Below are positions 27,046-36,083 of a DNA stretch of 64,000 nucleotides, in pieces. A program made the position numbers and the translations under genes. The stretch is taken from contig JBGVLM010000067.1 in assembly GCA_045124255.1 (NCBI GenBank), positions 1-64,000 on the forward strand, in the 5' to 3' direction. The stretch comes from Eshraghiella sp045124255. Lineage in GTDB: Bacteria; Bacillota; Clostridia; Lachnospirales; Lachnospiraceae. A model generated the notes under the pieces. It made no database searches. It was not told the DNA's origin and was given only the letters and a program-made list of their open reading frames with translations. Every line of letters begins with the position of its first letter. Position 1 is the stretch's first letter.

Positions 27046-29118
27046 ATGGACGTTAGCCAGTATCTAGAAATATTTGTCGAGGAGACAAGAGAACACTTAC
27101 AGAATCTGAATGAGCATTTGCTTGTTCTTGAAAAAGAGCCGGAGAACAAGGATACAATTAATGAGATATTCAGAGCTGCACATTCCCTTAAGGGTATGGC
27201 AGGAACCATGGGTTATAAGAGAATGCAGAATCTTACCCATAATATGGAGAATGTATTTTCAGAAATCAGAAATGACAAGATGAGCGTTACATCTGAACTC
27301 GTTGATACATTATTCCAGTGTCTCGATGCATTAGAGACATATTTGGACAATATCGTTAATTCCCAGGATGAAGGAACTGATGATAATGAACCGATTATCA
27401 AGCTGTTGAATGACTTCTTAAACGGTCAGAGCGGCGAAGCAGCTGCACCTGCCAAGAGTGAAGCACCGGCACAGGAAGTAGCACCGGCAGCATCATCCGC
27501 TTCAGCAGACAGCTTTGCAGGAACAGTATACGCAGATTTTGAGAAGCATGCGATAATTGAAGCATGCGGTAAGGGCTTAAATGTATACGGTGTTGTAGTA
27601 CATATTGACCCTAACTGTATTTTAAAGGCAGCCAGAGCATTTCTTGTATTCAAGAATCTTGAAGAAATCGGAGAAATTATTAAATCAATTCCGTCAACAC
27701 AGGATATTGAAGATGAGAAGTTCGATTTGGATTTCAGAATGTTTGTTATTACAAAAGAATCATTGGACAAGGTTCTTTCAGTAGTTAAGAATGTATCTGA
27801 GATTAAGGATGCTTATGGTGAGCAGATTGTTATGAAGGAAGAGTCAGCTCCTGTAGTAGAGGAAGCACCTAAGAGTACTGAGGTTGCAGCCAAGACAGCG
27901 GCAGCTAAGGAAGACAGCAAGGCACCTTCCAAGGCACAGCCAAAGTCAGCGAAACCGGTTGCCAACCGTTCAGTCCGTGTTGATATTGAGAAGCTGGATG
28001 TTCTTATGAATCTTGTCAGCGAGCTTATTATCGCAAAGAATGGTCTTGTATCATCTGCAAGCGGTTCTAATTTCTCAGAAGGCGGACAGGGCTTTAATGA
28101 ACAGATTGAATATCTTGAAAGAGTTACAACCAATCTTCATGAATCAGTTATGAATGTACGAATGGTTCCTATTGAAACCGTAGTTAACAGATTCCCAAGA
28201 ATGATTCGTGACCTGAGTAAGAAACTTGGCAAGAAAATGGAATTGTATATGACCGGTGAGGATACAGAGCTTGACAGAACTGTTATCGATGAAATCGGTG
28301 ACCCGTTAATGCATTTGCTTCGTAATTCAGCTGACCATGGTCTTGAGTCAGCAGATGTGCGTATTGCAAGAGGCAAGGACGAGGTTGGTTCTATTTTCCT
28401 TGACGCATATCAGGACGGCAATAACGTAGTTATTGAAGTAAGAGATGACGGTAACGGTATTGACGTTGAAAAGGTTCGTAACAAGGCTATTGATAAAGGA
28501 ACAATTACACCTGAGCAGGCTGAGACAATGACAGATAAGGATATTATTGACCTTCTCTTCAAGCCAAGCTTCTCAACAGCAGAGAAGATTTCAGATGTTT
28601 CCGGACGAGGCGTTGGTCTTGACGTTGTTAAGTCTAAGATTGAAGCACTTGGCGGTGATGTTGAATGTCACAGTGTATTAGGTGAAGGAAGTACATTTAC
28701 CATCAGACTTCCATTGACACTTGCCATTATTCAGGCATTAATGGTACAGCTTGGAGATGAGCAGTATGCAATCTCTCTCGGTTCAATCCAGACGGTTGAG
28801 GATGTAGAGGTTTCAGACATTAAATATGTACATGGTAAAGAGGTTATTAACCTCAGAGGTACAGTAATTCCATTAATCCGTTTGGGCGAGCTCTTAGAGG
28901 TTCCTAATACCAAACAGGACGAAGAAAGCCTTACCGTTGTAATTATCAAGAAGGGTGAGAAACAGGCAGGTCTTGTTGTAGACAGTCTTATCGGACAGAT
29001 GGAAATAGTAATTAAATCTCTTGGAAAATATATTCATATCAATAAGATGATTAGTGGCGCAACCATTCTGGGTGATGGTGATGTAGCATTAATTATTGAT
29101 GCGAATGCAATATTATAA
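27046..29118 (+). CDS. cheA: Chemotaxis histidine kinase CheA
   Basis: CheA autophosphorylates in response to receptor signals and donates to CheY and CheB. The 690-residue protein has the complete P1-P5 layout. P1 carries H46 in AAHSLKGMAGTMGY, P2 is a response-regulator docking domain (about 160-265) flanked by Ala/Glu/Pro-rich linkers, and P3 is the dimerisation domain. P4 is the ATP-binding domain with DHGLESADVR, DDGNGID and GRGVGLDVV, and P5 is CheW-like. It starts immediately after cheB. Confidence 0.97.
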   Translation: MDVSQYLEIFVEETREHLQNLNEHLLVLEKEPENKDTINEIFRAAHSLKGMAGTMGYKRMQNLTHNMENVFSEIRNDKMSVTSELVDTLFQCLDALETYLDNIVNSQDEGTDDNEPIIKLLNDFLNGQSGEAAAPAKSEAPAQEVAPAASSASADSFAGTVYADFEKHAIIEACGKGLNVYGVVVHIDPNCILKAARAFLVFKNLEEIGEIIKSIPSTQDIEDEKFDLDFRMFVITKESLDKVLSVVKNVSEIKDAYGEQIVMKEESAPVVEEAPKSTEVAAKTAAAKEDSKAPSKAQPKSAKPVANRSVRVDIEKLDVLMNLVSELIIAKNGLVSSASGSNFSEGGQGFNEQIEYLERVTTNLHESVMNVRMVPIETVVNRFPRMIRDLSKKLGKKMELYMTGEDTELDRTVIDEIGDPLMHLLRNSADHGLESADVRIARGKDEVGSIFLDAYQDGNNVVIEVRDDGNGIDVEKVRNKAIDKGTITPEQAETMTDKDIIDLLFKPSFSTAEKISDVSGRGVGLDVVKSKIEALGGDVECHSVLGEGSTFTIRLPLTLAIIQALMVQLGDEQYAISLGSIQTVEDVEVSDIKYVHGKEVINLRGTVIPLIRLGELLEVPNTKQDEESLTVVIIKKGEKQAGLVVDSLIGQMEIVIKSLGKYIHINKMISGATILGDGDVALIIDANAIL

Positions 29119-29134
29119 TGAGGAGGGATTACGA

Positions 29135-29614
29135 ATGGAAGCATTAACAACAACTCAGCAGAATGCACAGGCTGGCGAAACAGCTAAGCAGTACATAGTA
29201 ACAAATATAGGCGGCGAGCAGTATGGAATCAATATCGTTTATGTTGATAACATTGTTCGTATGCAGAAGATAACAAGAGTTCCAAAGGCTCAGAAGTTTT
29301 TTACCGGAGTAATTAATCTTCGTGGTGAGATTCTTCCCGTAATGAGTCTCAGAAGAAAATTTGAACTTGAAGATGACGTATATACCAATAATACAAGAAT
29401 TATTATTGTGAAGCTTGAACAGCAGGGAATGGTCGGATTAATTGTTGATTCGGTTAAAGAGGTTGTTACTCTTAATGAATCCGATATTGAGAAAACTAAC
29501 CTTTCAGTAACTGAAGGCGGTCAGGCGTACGTTAATGCAGTAGGTAAATTAGGAAATAATCTTATTTCCATATTGAACCTTCAGGCAGTTATCATTGAAA
29601 AGGAAACTGCATAA
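29135..29614 (+). CDS. cheW: Chemotaxis coupling protein CheW
   Basis: CheW links chemoreceptors to CheA. The 159-residue product contains the SH3-like fold motifs VDNIVRMQKITRVPKAQKFF, GVINLRGEILPVMSLR and GLIVDSVKEVVTL. The ATG at 29135 is used because aggaggg lies at 29121-29127, after the cheA stop. Confidence 0.95.
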   Translation: MEALTTTQQNAQAGETAKQYIVTNIGGEQYGINIVYVDNIVRMQKITRVPKAQKFFTGVINLRGEILPVMSLRRKFELEDDVYTNNTRIIIVKLEQQGMVGLIVDSVKEVVTLNESDIEKTNLSVTEGGQAYVNAVGKLGNNLISILNLQAVIIEKETA

Positions 29615-29631
29615 CACAGATTGGAGCTAGA

Positions 29632-30246
29632 ATGTCAAAGATAAAGTTAGATGGATTAGATGATACACAATACGATGTATTAAGAGAGATTGGAAACATA
29701 GGAGCCGGAAATGCAACAACTGCACTGGCACAGCTGATTAACACAAAGATTGATATGAGCGTTCCTAAGGTTTCACTTGTTCCATTTAATGAATTATCCG
29801 GTACAATCGGGTCAGAAGAAACTGTTGTAGTGGGTATCTTACTTGGATTAGAGGGCGATGTTAACGGTATGATGATGTTCCTTCTGCAGGAGCGTTCAGC
29901 ACATAATCTTGTTAACATTCTTATGTGTAATCCGAGAGAGAAGGATACACCATTTAATGAAATTGAATTATCTGCACTGAATGAAATCGGAAATATTATT
30001 GCAGGTTCGTATCTTTCCGCACTGGCGGGACTTACCAATCTGACAATAGTGGCCTCAGTACCAAGTATTTCAATAGATATGGCAGGAGCACTGTTAAGTG
30101 TTCCCGCCATTGAATACGGAAAGATTGGTGACAAGGTATTGTTAATTCAGACGCAGATTGGTGAAGACGATTTAGTAAACGGATATTTTCTTATGGTGCC
30201 TGAATTGGAGTCATATGACAAGATTCTCACATCATTAGGTCTTTAG
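29632..30246 (+). CDS. cheC: CheY-P phosphatase CheC
   Basis: CheC dephosphorylates CheY-P and is stimulated by CheD. The 204-residue product has two copies of the ExxN phosphatase pattern (EIGNIGAGNATTAL and EIGNIIAGSYLSAL), so both sites look intact. It resembles the N-terminal half of FliY in this operon. It lies between cheW and cheD as in Bacillus. Confidence 0.94.
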   Translation: MSKIKLDGLDDTQYDVLREIGNIGAGNATTALAQLINTKIDMSVPKVSLVPFNELSGTIGSEETVVVGILLGLEGDVNGMMMFLLQERSAHNLVNILMCNPREKDTPFNEIELSALNEIGNIIAGSYLSALAGLTNLTIVASVPSISIDMAGALLSVPAIEYGKIGDKVLLIQTQIGEDDLVNGYFLMVPELESYDKILTSLGL

Positions 30247-30275
30247 AAACCTGTTTTTGATTGGATGGAACACAA

Positions 30276-30764
30276 ATGGAGAATATGATTAAAGTTGGGA
30301 TGGCGGATTTAAAGGTGTGTAAATCGCCTGACGCACTGACCACTTTGGGACTGGGATCCTGTATCGGAGCCTGTATATATGATCCCGCAACGAAAGTTGC
30401 GGGAATGGTTCATTTTATGCTGCCGGACAGTACCAGAATTAAGAATAATCAGAATATTGCCAAATTCGGAGATACCGGTATCGCTGAGACAATAAGGCTT
30501 ATGGAGCAGATGGGTGCGAAGAAGAGCAGAATGGTTGCAAAGATTGCAGGCGGTGCACGGATGTTCAATATGAGTGCGGCAACGCTGCCTAACATGAATG
30601 TCGGTGATAATAATATTGAATCGGCACGAAAGGTATTAAAAGAATTCGGAATCCGCATTATTGCTGAAGATGTCGGACTTAATTATGGTAGAACTATTGA
30701 ATTTTATGCAGAAGACGGAAGTCTTAAGATTAAATCTGTTGGCAAAGAACCGAAAATAATATAG
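30276..30764 (+). CDS. cheD: Chemoreceptor glutamine deamidase CheD
   Basis: CheD deamidates receptor glutamines and activates CheC. The 162-residue product has the catalytic Cys29 in LGLGSCIGAC and His46 in MVHFMLP, followed by the family's GGARMF. The ATG at 30276 is used with a ggatgg site at 30263-30268; a TTG at 30261 is an in-frame alternative. Confidence 0.93.
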   Translation: MENMIKVGMADLKVCKSPDALTTLGLGSCIGACIYDPATKVAGMVHFMLPDSTRIKNNQNIAKFGDTGIAETIRLMEQMGAKKSRMVAKIAGGARMFNMSAATLPNMNVGDNNIESARKVLKEFGIRIIAEDVGLNYGRTIEFYAEDGSLKIKSVGKEPKII

Positions 30765-30768
30765 GTTT

Positions 30769-31062
30769 TTGATAAAAAGGAAGCTTAATCTTGAAAGGTT
30801 TGGTGCAGTATATATGGATAAATGGTATAGACTGCTTCCTGCGGGTATTTCATTATTTGCAGGATTAGTGGTTAGTATATTAATGTTGGTAAACAGAGTA
30901 AATTCACTAAAGGCATTAGTGTTTATATTTGTTTTTTTACTGGGCTTTTATATTCTTGGTCTGATATTCAGAGCAGTTCTTATGAAATTTGAAACCAAAC
31001 CGGAAGAGCCTGTGATTGAAACGCCAACTGAAGACATATCTACAGAATCTGAAGAAAAATAG
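30769..31062 (+). CDS. Small two-TM protein between cheD and fliA
   Basis: This unrecognised product is at most 97 residues. A TTG at 30769 opens the frame and an in-frame ATG at 30814 would give 82 residues; neither has a convincing ribosome site. It has two hydrophobic segments (residues about 22-42 and 49-72 in the longer form) and an acidic Glu/Thr/Pro-rich tail. Its place inside the operon, with tight spacing, suggests a motility-related membrane role. No domain or catalytic residue is visible. Confidence 0.65.
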   Translation: MIKRKLNLERFGAVYMDKWYRLLPAGISLFAGLVVSILMLVNRVNSLKALVFIFVFLLGFYILGLIFRAVLMKFETKPEEPVIETPTEDISTESEEK

Positions 31063-31074
31063 AGGTAATTTGTA

Positions 31075-31839
31075 ATGGATGAGAAGGCCAGAGCAAAATT
31101 ATGGGATTCGTATTTTGAGAATAAAACATCACAGTTAAGAGAGCAGATTATTGTGGAATATGCTCCCTTAGTTAAGCTTGTGGCAGGAAGACTCAGTATG
31201 TATCTGGGTTATAATGTGGAATATGAGGATTTGGTCAGCTATGGGATTTTCGGACTTATTGACGCAATTGATAAATTTGATTTAACCAAGAACGTTAAGT
31301 TTGAAACCTATGCCAGCCTGAGAATCAGGGGGGCAATTCTGGACCAGATTCGTAAAATGGACTGGATTCCGCGTTCTGTAAGACAGAAGCAGAAGATGAT
31401 TGATTCTGCCAATGCCAGGGTTGAAGCAATGTATGGCAGACAGGCAACGGATGAAGAGATTGCTGAGGAACTGGAAGTCTCAGTGGATGATTATTATGCA
31501 TGGCAGGGACAGACCAATATAACTAATCTTGTTTCATTGGACGAATTTGTTGAACAGGGCAGTGAGATGAAAATGGACCCTTCCGGTAATTCACATTTTG
31601 AGCAGCCGGAAAGAGTAATAGAGAAGGAAGAGCTTACAAAGATGATAGGAGAGGCTTTGGAGCAGCTTACTGACAAGGAGAGGCAGGTAGTAATGTTATA
31701 TTACTATGAAGAGATGACTCTTAAAGAAATCAGTTGTGTTTTGGAGGTTTCCGAATCACGTGTTTCCCAGCTTCATACAAAATCCCTTGTTAAGCTTAAG
31801 AAAAAATTAGGGGCGTATATGAATGTTTTAACAGAGTAG
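31075..31839 (+). CDS. fliA: RNA polymerase sigma factor for flagellar operon (sigma-28)
   Basis: FliA (SigD in Bacillus) directs transcription of late flagellar and chemotaxis genes. The 254-residue product has region 2 (EDLVSYGIFGLIDAIDKFD, FETYASLRIRGAILDQIR), region 3 and region 4 with the helix-turn-helix LKEISCVLEVSESRVSQLH. Being last but a few in the early operon, its production follows hook-basal-body expression. A near-consensus target promoter occurs at 43197-43223. No flgM is visible here. Confidence 0.96.
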   Translation: MDEKARAKLWDSYFENKTSQLREQIIVEYAPLVKLVAGRLSMYLGYNVEYEDLVSYGIFGLIDAIDKFDLTKNVKFETYASLRIRGAILDQIRKMDWIPRSVRQKQKMIDSANARVEAMYGRQATDEEIAEELEVSVDDYYAWQGQTNITNLVSLDEFVEQGSEMKMDPSGNSHFEQPERVIEKEELTKMIGEALEQLTDKERQVVMLYYYEEMTLKEISCVLEVSESRVSQLHTKSLVKLKKKLGAYMNVLTE

Positions 31840-31850
31840 GAGACTACGCT

Positions 31851-33452
31851 ATGGATAGAAATGGATTTTTTCAAATAGAACAAAATACAGATGGTATATT
31901 CTTGAGAATTATACCTTTGCAGGGGAACGGTAAGGCAGCAACGGTTGATGAATTGGTTACGTATCTTGATAAGAAAAAAGTTGACTATCCGAATGTTGCA
32001 GAATTGAAAAAGGCATTTAATGAAGCTGTAAAAGAAGCAAAGTCTGTCAAGATTTCAAGTGCTTCATTTGTTCCGTTCGGAGGCTGGATTGAATGTCAGG
32101 CAAACAAAGAGGGCAGTGAGCTTAGTGCACGTATGTATCCTCCGTCAGCAGGTATGCCTGATGTAAGCAATAAAGATTTTGAGAATGAGATTAATCGTCT
32201 GAAAATAAAATTTGGAATTGATAAAGACGTTATTTTAAAAATAATAAAAGAAAAAAGATATTTAGAAACAGTTGTCATTGCAAAAGGCACACAGCCGATT
32301 GAAGGAAAGAACGCTGAGATTAAATATTATTTTTCAACAGAGCATGTTAATAAGCCTAAGATGAATGAGGATGGAACAGTCGATTTCCATCAGTTGGATT
32401 TAATCAGCTCCGTAAAAGCGGGTGATGTTGTTGCGGAGATTATACCTGAGGAAAAGGGAACACCGGGAATGAATATTTATGGTGTGCCTATAATGCCCCG
32501 CAAAGTTGCACGTAAGATTTTCAGATACGGACGTAATCTGGAGGTGTCAGATGACGGAAGAAAGCTTAAATCATTGGTTACGGGACATGTAACACTGCAG
32601 GATGAGAAGGTTTATGTATCCAATGAATTTGAAGTCCCGTCGGATATAGATAACAGTACCGGCAACATTGATTTCGAAGGTGATATAAAGATTAGCGGAA
32701 ATGTATTGTCCGGCTTTAAGGTGAAAGCCTCAGGAGATATTATTGTTAATGGTGTTGTTGAAGGAGCAGAGCTGATAGCGGGAGGCGATATAGTTCTTTC
32801 AAGAGGAATACATGGCATGAATAACGGTATTCTTCAGGCAGGAGGAGATGTTATTGCCAGCTTTATAGAGAATGCCACTGTTAAGGCGGGCGGCAATATA
32901 GATACAACCGCAATTCTTCACAGCAATGTTATTGCGCGGGGAATGATTGATGTACATGGAAAGAAGGGTTCGCTTACCGGCGGGACCGTTCGTGCCGGTT
33001 CTAAAATCGTAGCCAAGATAATTGGCTCCGAAATGGGAACAAGTACAACGGTAAGTGTTGGTACAGACCCTGAATTAATTGTTAAAATTGATGAACTTAA
33101 GCAGGCAATTCTCGAGGGAAGAAGAGAGAGAGAAAAGCTTATGCAGGTCATTAACCGTCTTAAGAAAAAACTTGCAATTAACGGTAAGCTTTCACAGCAG
33201 CAGTATGATTTATTAACACAGACAGTTAATAATGCTAGGAAGCTTGACGCTGAACTGGAGGAAGCAAGAACTGAATACAGAAAACAGGCAGGAATGATTT
33301 GCGAGGATTCCAATGCAAGAGTGCAGATTGTCGGAAGTATTTATCCGGGAACAAGAATTGAAATCGGTGATGTAAATCATTATATCCGCGACAAAAATGA
33401 CCATTGTCAGTATTTAAAGCGTGGCGTAGACATTGTCAGAGAGGTTTTGTAA
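31851..33452 (+). CDS. FapA-type polymer-forming beta-helix protein (DUF342)
   Basis: The 533-residue product has an N-terminal alpha/beta region. It then has a central right-handed beta-helix domain (about 250-395) with G-G-D-I/V repeats such as AGGDIVLSRGIHGMNNGIL, and a coiled coil at about 410-475 in a C-terminal region. This is the FapA/DUF342 family, cytoplasmic polymers recurrently encoded near flagellar genes. Its role in motility is unknown. Confidence 0.85.
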   Translation: MDRNGFFQIEQNTDGIFLRIIPLQGNGKAATVDELVTYLDKKKVDYPNVAELKKAFNEAVKEAKSVKISSASFVPFGGWIECQANKEGSELSARMYPPSAGMPDVSNKDFENEINRLKIKFGIDKDVILKIIKEKRYLETVVIAKGTQPIEGKNAEIKYYFSTEHVNKPKMNEDGTVDFHQLDLISSVKAGDVVAEIIPEEKGTPGMNIYGVPIMPRKVARKIFRYGRNLEVSDDGRKLKSLVTGHVTLQDEKVYVSNEFEVPSDIDNSTGNIDFEGDIKISGNVLSGFKVKASGDIIVNGVVEGAELIAGGDIVLSRGIHGMNNGILQAGGDVIASFIENATVKAGGNIDTTAILHSNVIARGMIDVHGKKGSLTGGTVRAGSKIVAKIIGSEMGTSTTVSVGTDPELIVKIDELKQAILEGRREREKLMQVINRLKKKLAINGKLSQQQYDLLTQTVNNARKLDAELEEARTEYRKQAGMICEDSNARVQIVGSIYPGTRIEIGDVNHYIRDKNDHCQYLKRGVDIVREVL

Positions 33453-33476
33453 TTTTTTCAAAGGAGTGTGAGGGCT

Positions 33477-33779
33477 ATGAGACCAATAGAGATGAACAGC
33501 TATATAGGCAGAACGCAGGATATCAGTCAGTTTAAACAGTCTGAGGATACAAAGCCGATGGTTCAGCAGCAGTCCTTTGCACAAAGCTTTGAAAAACAGA
33601 TTGATTCACGTATGTCGCAGGTTAACCACAAGGAGAATTCCGAATTTGAATCGCCGCTTGATGAGAACGGAAGGGGCGGTAACGAATATCAGGAACAGCA
33701 GCGTAAGAAACGTGAGAAAGAAGAAGAGGATGGCAAGGTTATAATTAAGAGCAGAGCTAACTTTGATATCCGTATATAG
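33477..33779 (+). CDS. Small hydrophilic protein of the fla/che tail
   Basis: This 100-residue product is very polar, with Gln-rich (PMVQQQSFAQSFEKQI) and Lys/Glu-rich (QRKKREKEEEDGK) parts and no hydrophobic segment. It is not recognised. The ATG at 33477 is chosen with aaggag at 33461-33466. Close spacing to the next gene suggests co-translation. Confidence 0.65.
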   Translation: MRPIEMNSYIGRTQDISQFKQSEDTKPMVQQQSFAQSFEKQIDSRMSQVNHKENSEFESPLDENGRGGNEYQEQQRKKREKEEEDGKVIIKSRANFDIRI

Positions 33780-33790
33780 GGAGCACAGTA

Positions 33791-34579
33791 ATGACAACCG
33801 TAGAGATAATTTTATTAGTTGTGGGAGTAATTGTTTTTATTGCCAGTTTTATTTTTTCGGCTAAGATGGATGAGTCCGATGCAGAGAAGAAGGCTGAGCT
33901 TACAGAAAGACAGAAGGAAGCAATTGAAAGGCAGATTAGGGATGTTTTTGACGAGCAGGTAAGTGAGGTCAAGGAGAGAACCGAAATTGCTTTGGACAGA
34001 CTTTCCAATGTAAAAATGAATGAGATGAACGAATATTCTGACACGATTCTTTCAGAGATTAACCGTAATCACAACGAAGTAATGTTCCTCTATGACATGC
34101 TTAATGAGAAGAAGAAAGAAGTCAATAATACGGTCAGGGATGTAATGGCAATTAAGAAAGAACTTAATGAGACAGCTAAAAACATTCCGGCAGATAAAGA
34201 GGATATTCCGGATGTGGGCTTTATGGCAGGAGAACAGCTTGTGGAACAGGAAAAATCCGCTAAGAAAAGACCTGCAAAGCCTAAGAAGGCTAAGGAAGAG
34301 ACCGTAACTGAAGGGGCAGATAATACCGGTACGGAGGAAAAGCCGGTCAGAAGAAAGCGTAAGACCACAACCAAGGCTGCCGAGCAGGCCCAAAAGCTTG
34401 TTAAGGAGGTTTCGGAAAAAGCTGACGCGGAGACACAGACGCAGACAGCTGCAAATAATAATGACAGAATTCTCGAATTAAATGAGAAAGGTTTAACTGT
34501 TGTTGAAATTGCCAGAGAACTGGGACTTGGAATCGGTGAAGTTAAGTTAGTTATAGATTTGTTCAGAGGTGGAAAATAA
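33791..34579 (+). CDS. SwrB/YlxL-like single-pass membrane protein (DUF6115 type)
   Basis: The 262-residue protein has one N-terminal membrane segment (about 4-24) and a cytoplasmic coiled coil (about 28-120). A Lys/Ala/Pro/Glu-rich linker follows, then a C-terminal helix-turn-helix-like motif (LNEKGLTVVEIARELGLGIG). It lies after the sigma-28 gene and before rpsB-tsf, where Bacillus has swrB, a protein of the same build that activates FliP-dependent export-gate maturation. Homology is inferred from place and architecture; the next gene starts on its stop codon. Confidence 0.65.
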   Translation: MTTVEIILLVVGVIVFIASFIFSAKMDESDAEKKAELTERQKEAIERQIRDVFDEQVSEVKERTEIALDRLSNVKMNEMNEYSDTILSEINRNHNEVMFLYDMLNEKKKEVNNTVRDVMAIKKELNETAKNIPADKEDIPDVGFMAGEQLVEQEKSAKKRPAKPKKAKEETVTEGADNTGTEEKPVRRKRKTTTKAAEQAQKLVKEVSEKADAETQTQTAANNNDRILELNEKGLTVVEIARELGLGIGEVKLVIDLFRGGK

Positions 34580-35124
34580 TGAAATTGAAATATTATTTAA
34601 GAGGCCTCGGTTTAGGAATTTTTGTAACAACCTTAATACTTGTAATTGCCTATAATGTCAATGGAAGAATATCCGATGATGAAGTAATCAGAAGAGCCAA
34701 GGCACTTGGAATGGTAATGGCTACGGATGAATCGGATGAGCTGTTTAATAAACCTTCGGATAATGCAGAAACTACAAAGGCAGATATTGAAGAAACAACT
34801 CCGGATGAGACAACTACAGCTGATAAGGAAACTGAGACAACAGAGGAAACGACAACAGAGGCTGCAACAACTAAAGAAGCAGAAACTGAGACAACAGAAC
34901 CGGTTAGGACATTTACTTTTTATATTGAGAAGGGAACCAGTTCACAGGCTGTATCAGAGATACTGCTTGAGGGCGGAATTGTCACGGATGCAAAGGATTT
35001 TAATGATTATATGCTTCGTTCCGGCTATGCAGGAATTATTCAGAGAGGAACATATACATTGGATTCTTCCATGACCTATGAAGAGATTGCAAAAGCACTT
35101 ATACAAATGGAAGAAAATAGTTGA
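34579..35124 (+). CDS. MltG-like membrane protein lacking the lytic domain
   Basis: The 181-residue product has an N-terminal membrane segment at about 9-28 and a Thr/Glu-rich linker (about 57-110, with repeats like TTEETTTEAATT). Its C-terminal domain (about 112-178) has the pattern IEKGTSSQAVSEILLEGGIV and RGTYTLDSSMTYEEIAKAL. This matches the LysM-like N-terminal domain of endolytic transglycosylase MltG/YceG, but the catalytic region is absent. It may bind cell wall. It starts on the stop codon of the preceding gene and ends the motility operon. Confidence 0.7.
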   Translation: MKLKYYLRGLGLGIFVTTLILVIAYNVNGRISDDEVIRRAKALGMVMATDESDELFNKPSDNAETTKADIEETTPDETTTADKETETTEETTTEAATTKEAETETTEPVRTFTFYIEKGTSSQAVSEILLEGGIVTDAKDFNDYMLRSGYAGIIQRGTYTLDSSMTYEEIAKALIQMEENS

Positions 35125-35149
35125 TTTAATAAAATATTTGTGTTATACT
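35121..35149 (+). promoter_or_regulatory. Sigma-A promoter of rpsB-tsf
   Basis: TTGATT at 35121-35126 and TATACT at 35144-35149 are exactly 17 bp apart, at the end of the preceding gene. It would give the ribosomal pair a promoter independent of the motility operon and a leader of about 140 nt. Confidence 0.7.
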
Positions 35150-35177
35150 ATCAGTCGGTGCGTTGGTATCGACTGAT
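35150..35177 (+). promoter_or_regulatory. Inverted repeat at the rpsB transcription start
   Basis: ATCAGTCG at 35150-35157 and CGACTGAT at 35170-35177 form a perfect 8-bp inverted repeat with a 12-nt loop right behind the -10 box. It overlaps the expected start site, so it could be an operator, a 5' mRNA stem or a weak terminator of the motility operon (TTTTG follows). Confidence 0.45.
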
Positions 35178-35294
35178 TTTGTTTATATTGACAAGCCTAA
35201 AATAACCACGTCTGTGGATTCCCGTCTGGTGCCTTTGCTCAAGGTTGACGGATTAATAAGCAGGCGGAAGATATTAACCAATGGAGGTATTAAA

Positions 35295-36047
35295 ATGAGC
35301 GTTATTTCAATGAAACAGTTACTTGAAGCAGGTGTTCACTTCGGACATCAGACAAGAAGATGGAACCCTAAGATGGCAGAGTACATCTACACCGAGAGAA
35401 ACGGTATCTACATCATCGACTTACAGAAGTCTGTAGGTAAGGTTGATGAAGCTTACAATGCAATCTATGATATCGCAGCTAACGGCGGAAACATCCTTTT
35501 CGTAGGAACTAAGAAGCAGGCACAGGACGCTGTTAAGACAGAGGCTGAGCGTTGCGGAATGTACTACGTTAACGAGAGGTGGTTAGGTGGTATGCTCACT
35601 AACTTCAAGACAATACAGAGCAGAATTCAGAGATTGAAAGACATCGAGAGAATGGAAGAGGATGGAACTTTTGATGTTCTTCCTAAGAAAGAGGTTGTAA
35701 ACCTTAAGAAAGAGAAAGAGAAACTTGAGAAGAACCTTGGCGGTATCAAGGAGATGAAGAGAATTCCTGATGCTATCTTCGTAGTAGACCCTAAGAAGGA
35801 AAGCATTTGTGTTCAGGAAGCACATATTCTTGGTATTCCATTAATCGGTATTGCAGATACAAACTGTGATCCTGAAGAACTTGATTATGTAATTCCTGGT
35901 AATGATGATGCTATCAGAGCAGTTAAATTAATCGTTGCTAAGATGGCAGACGCTGTTATTGAAGCTAACCAGGGTGAAACTGCTGAGACATATGAAGATG
36001 TTGTAGCAGAAGAAGCTGCAGCTGAGGAAGCTGTAGAAGAGGCTTAA
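35295..36047 (+). CDS. rpsB: 30S ribosomal protein S2
   Basis: S2 is a small-subunit ribosomal protein at the mRNA exit side. The 250-residue product starts MSVISMKQLLEAGVHFGHQT, continues with family blocks such as DLQKSVGKVDEAY and NERWLGGMLTNF, and ends in an acidic tail. The ATG at 35295 is correct (site ggagg at 35283-35287). The longer upstream frame is only the untranslated leader. tsf follows after 36 bp. Confidence 0.98.
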   Translation: MSVISMKQLLEAGVHFGHQTRRWNPKMAEYIYTERNGIYIIDLQKSVGKVDEAYNAIYDIAANGGNILFVGTKKQAQDAVKTEAERCGMYYVNERWLGGMLTNFKTIQSRIQRLKDIERMEEDGTFDVLPKKEVVNLKKEKEKLEKNLGGIKEMKRIPDAIFVVDPKKESICVQEAHILGIPLIGIADTNCDPEELDYVIPGNDDAIRAVKLIVAKMADAVIEANQGETAETYEDVVAEEAAAEEAVEEA

Positions 36048-36083
36048 TTAACATAATTAGTTTAATTTAGGAGGATTAATAAT

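Noticed and set aside
35163..35294. N-terminal extension of ribosomal protein S2
   Set aside because: S2 proteins begin at the MSVISMK block; the upstream codons coincide with the leader and lack a ribosome site.
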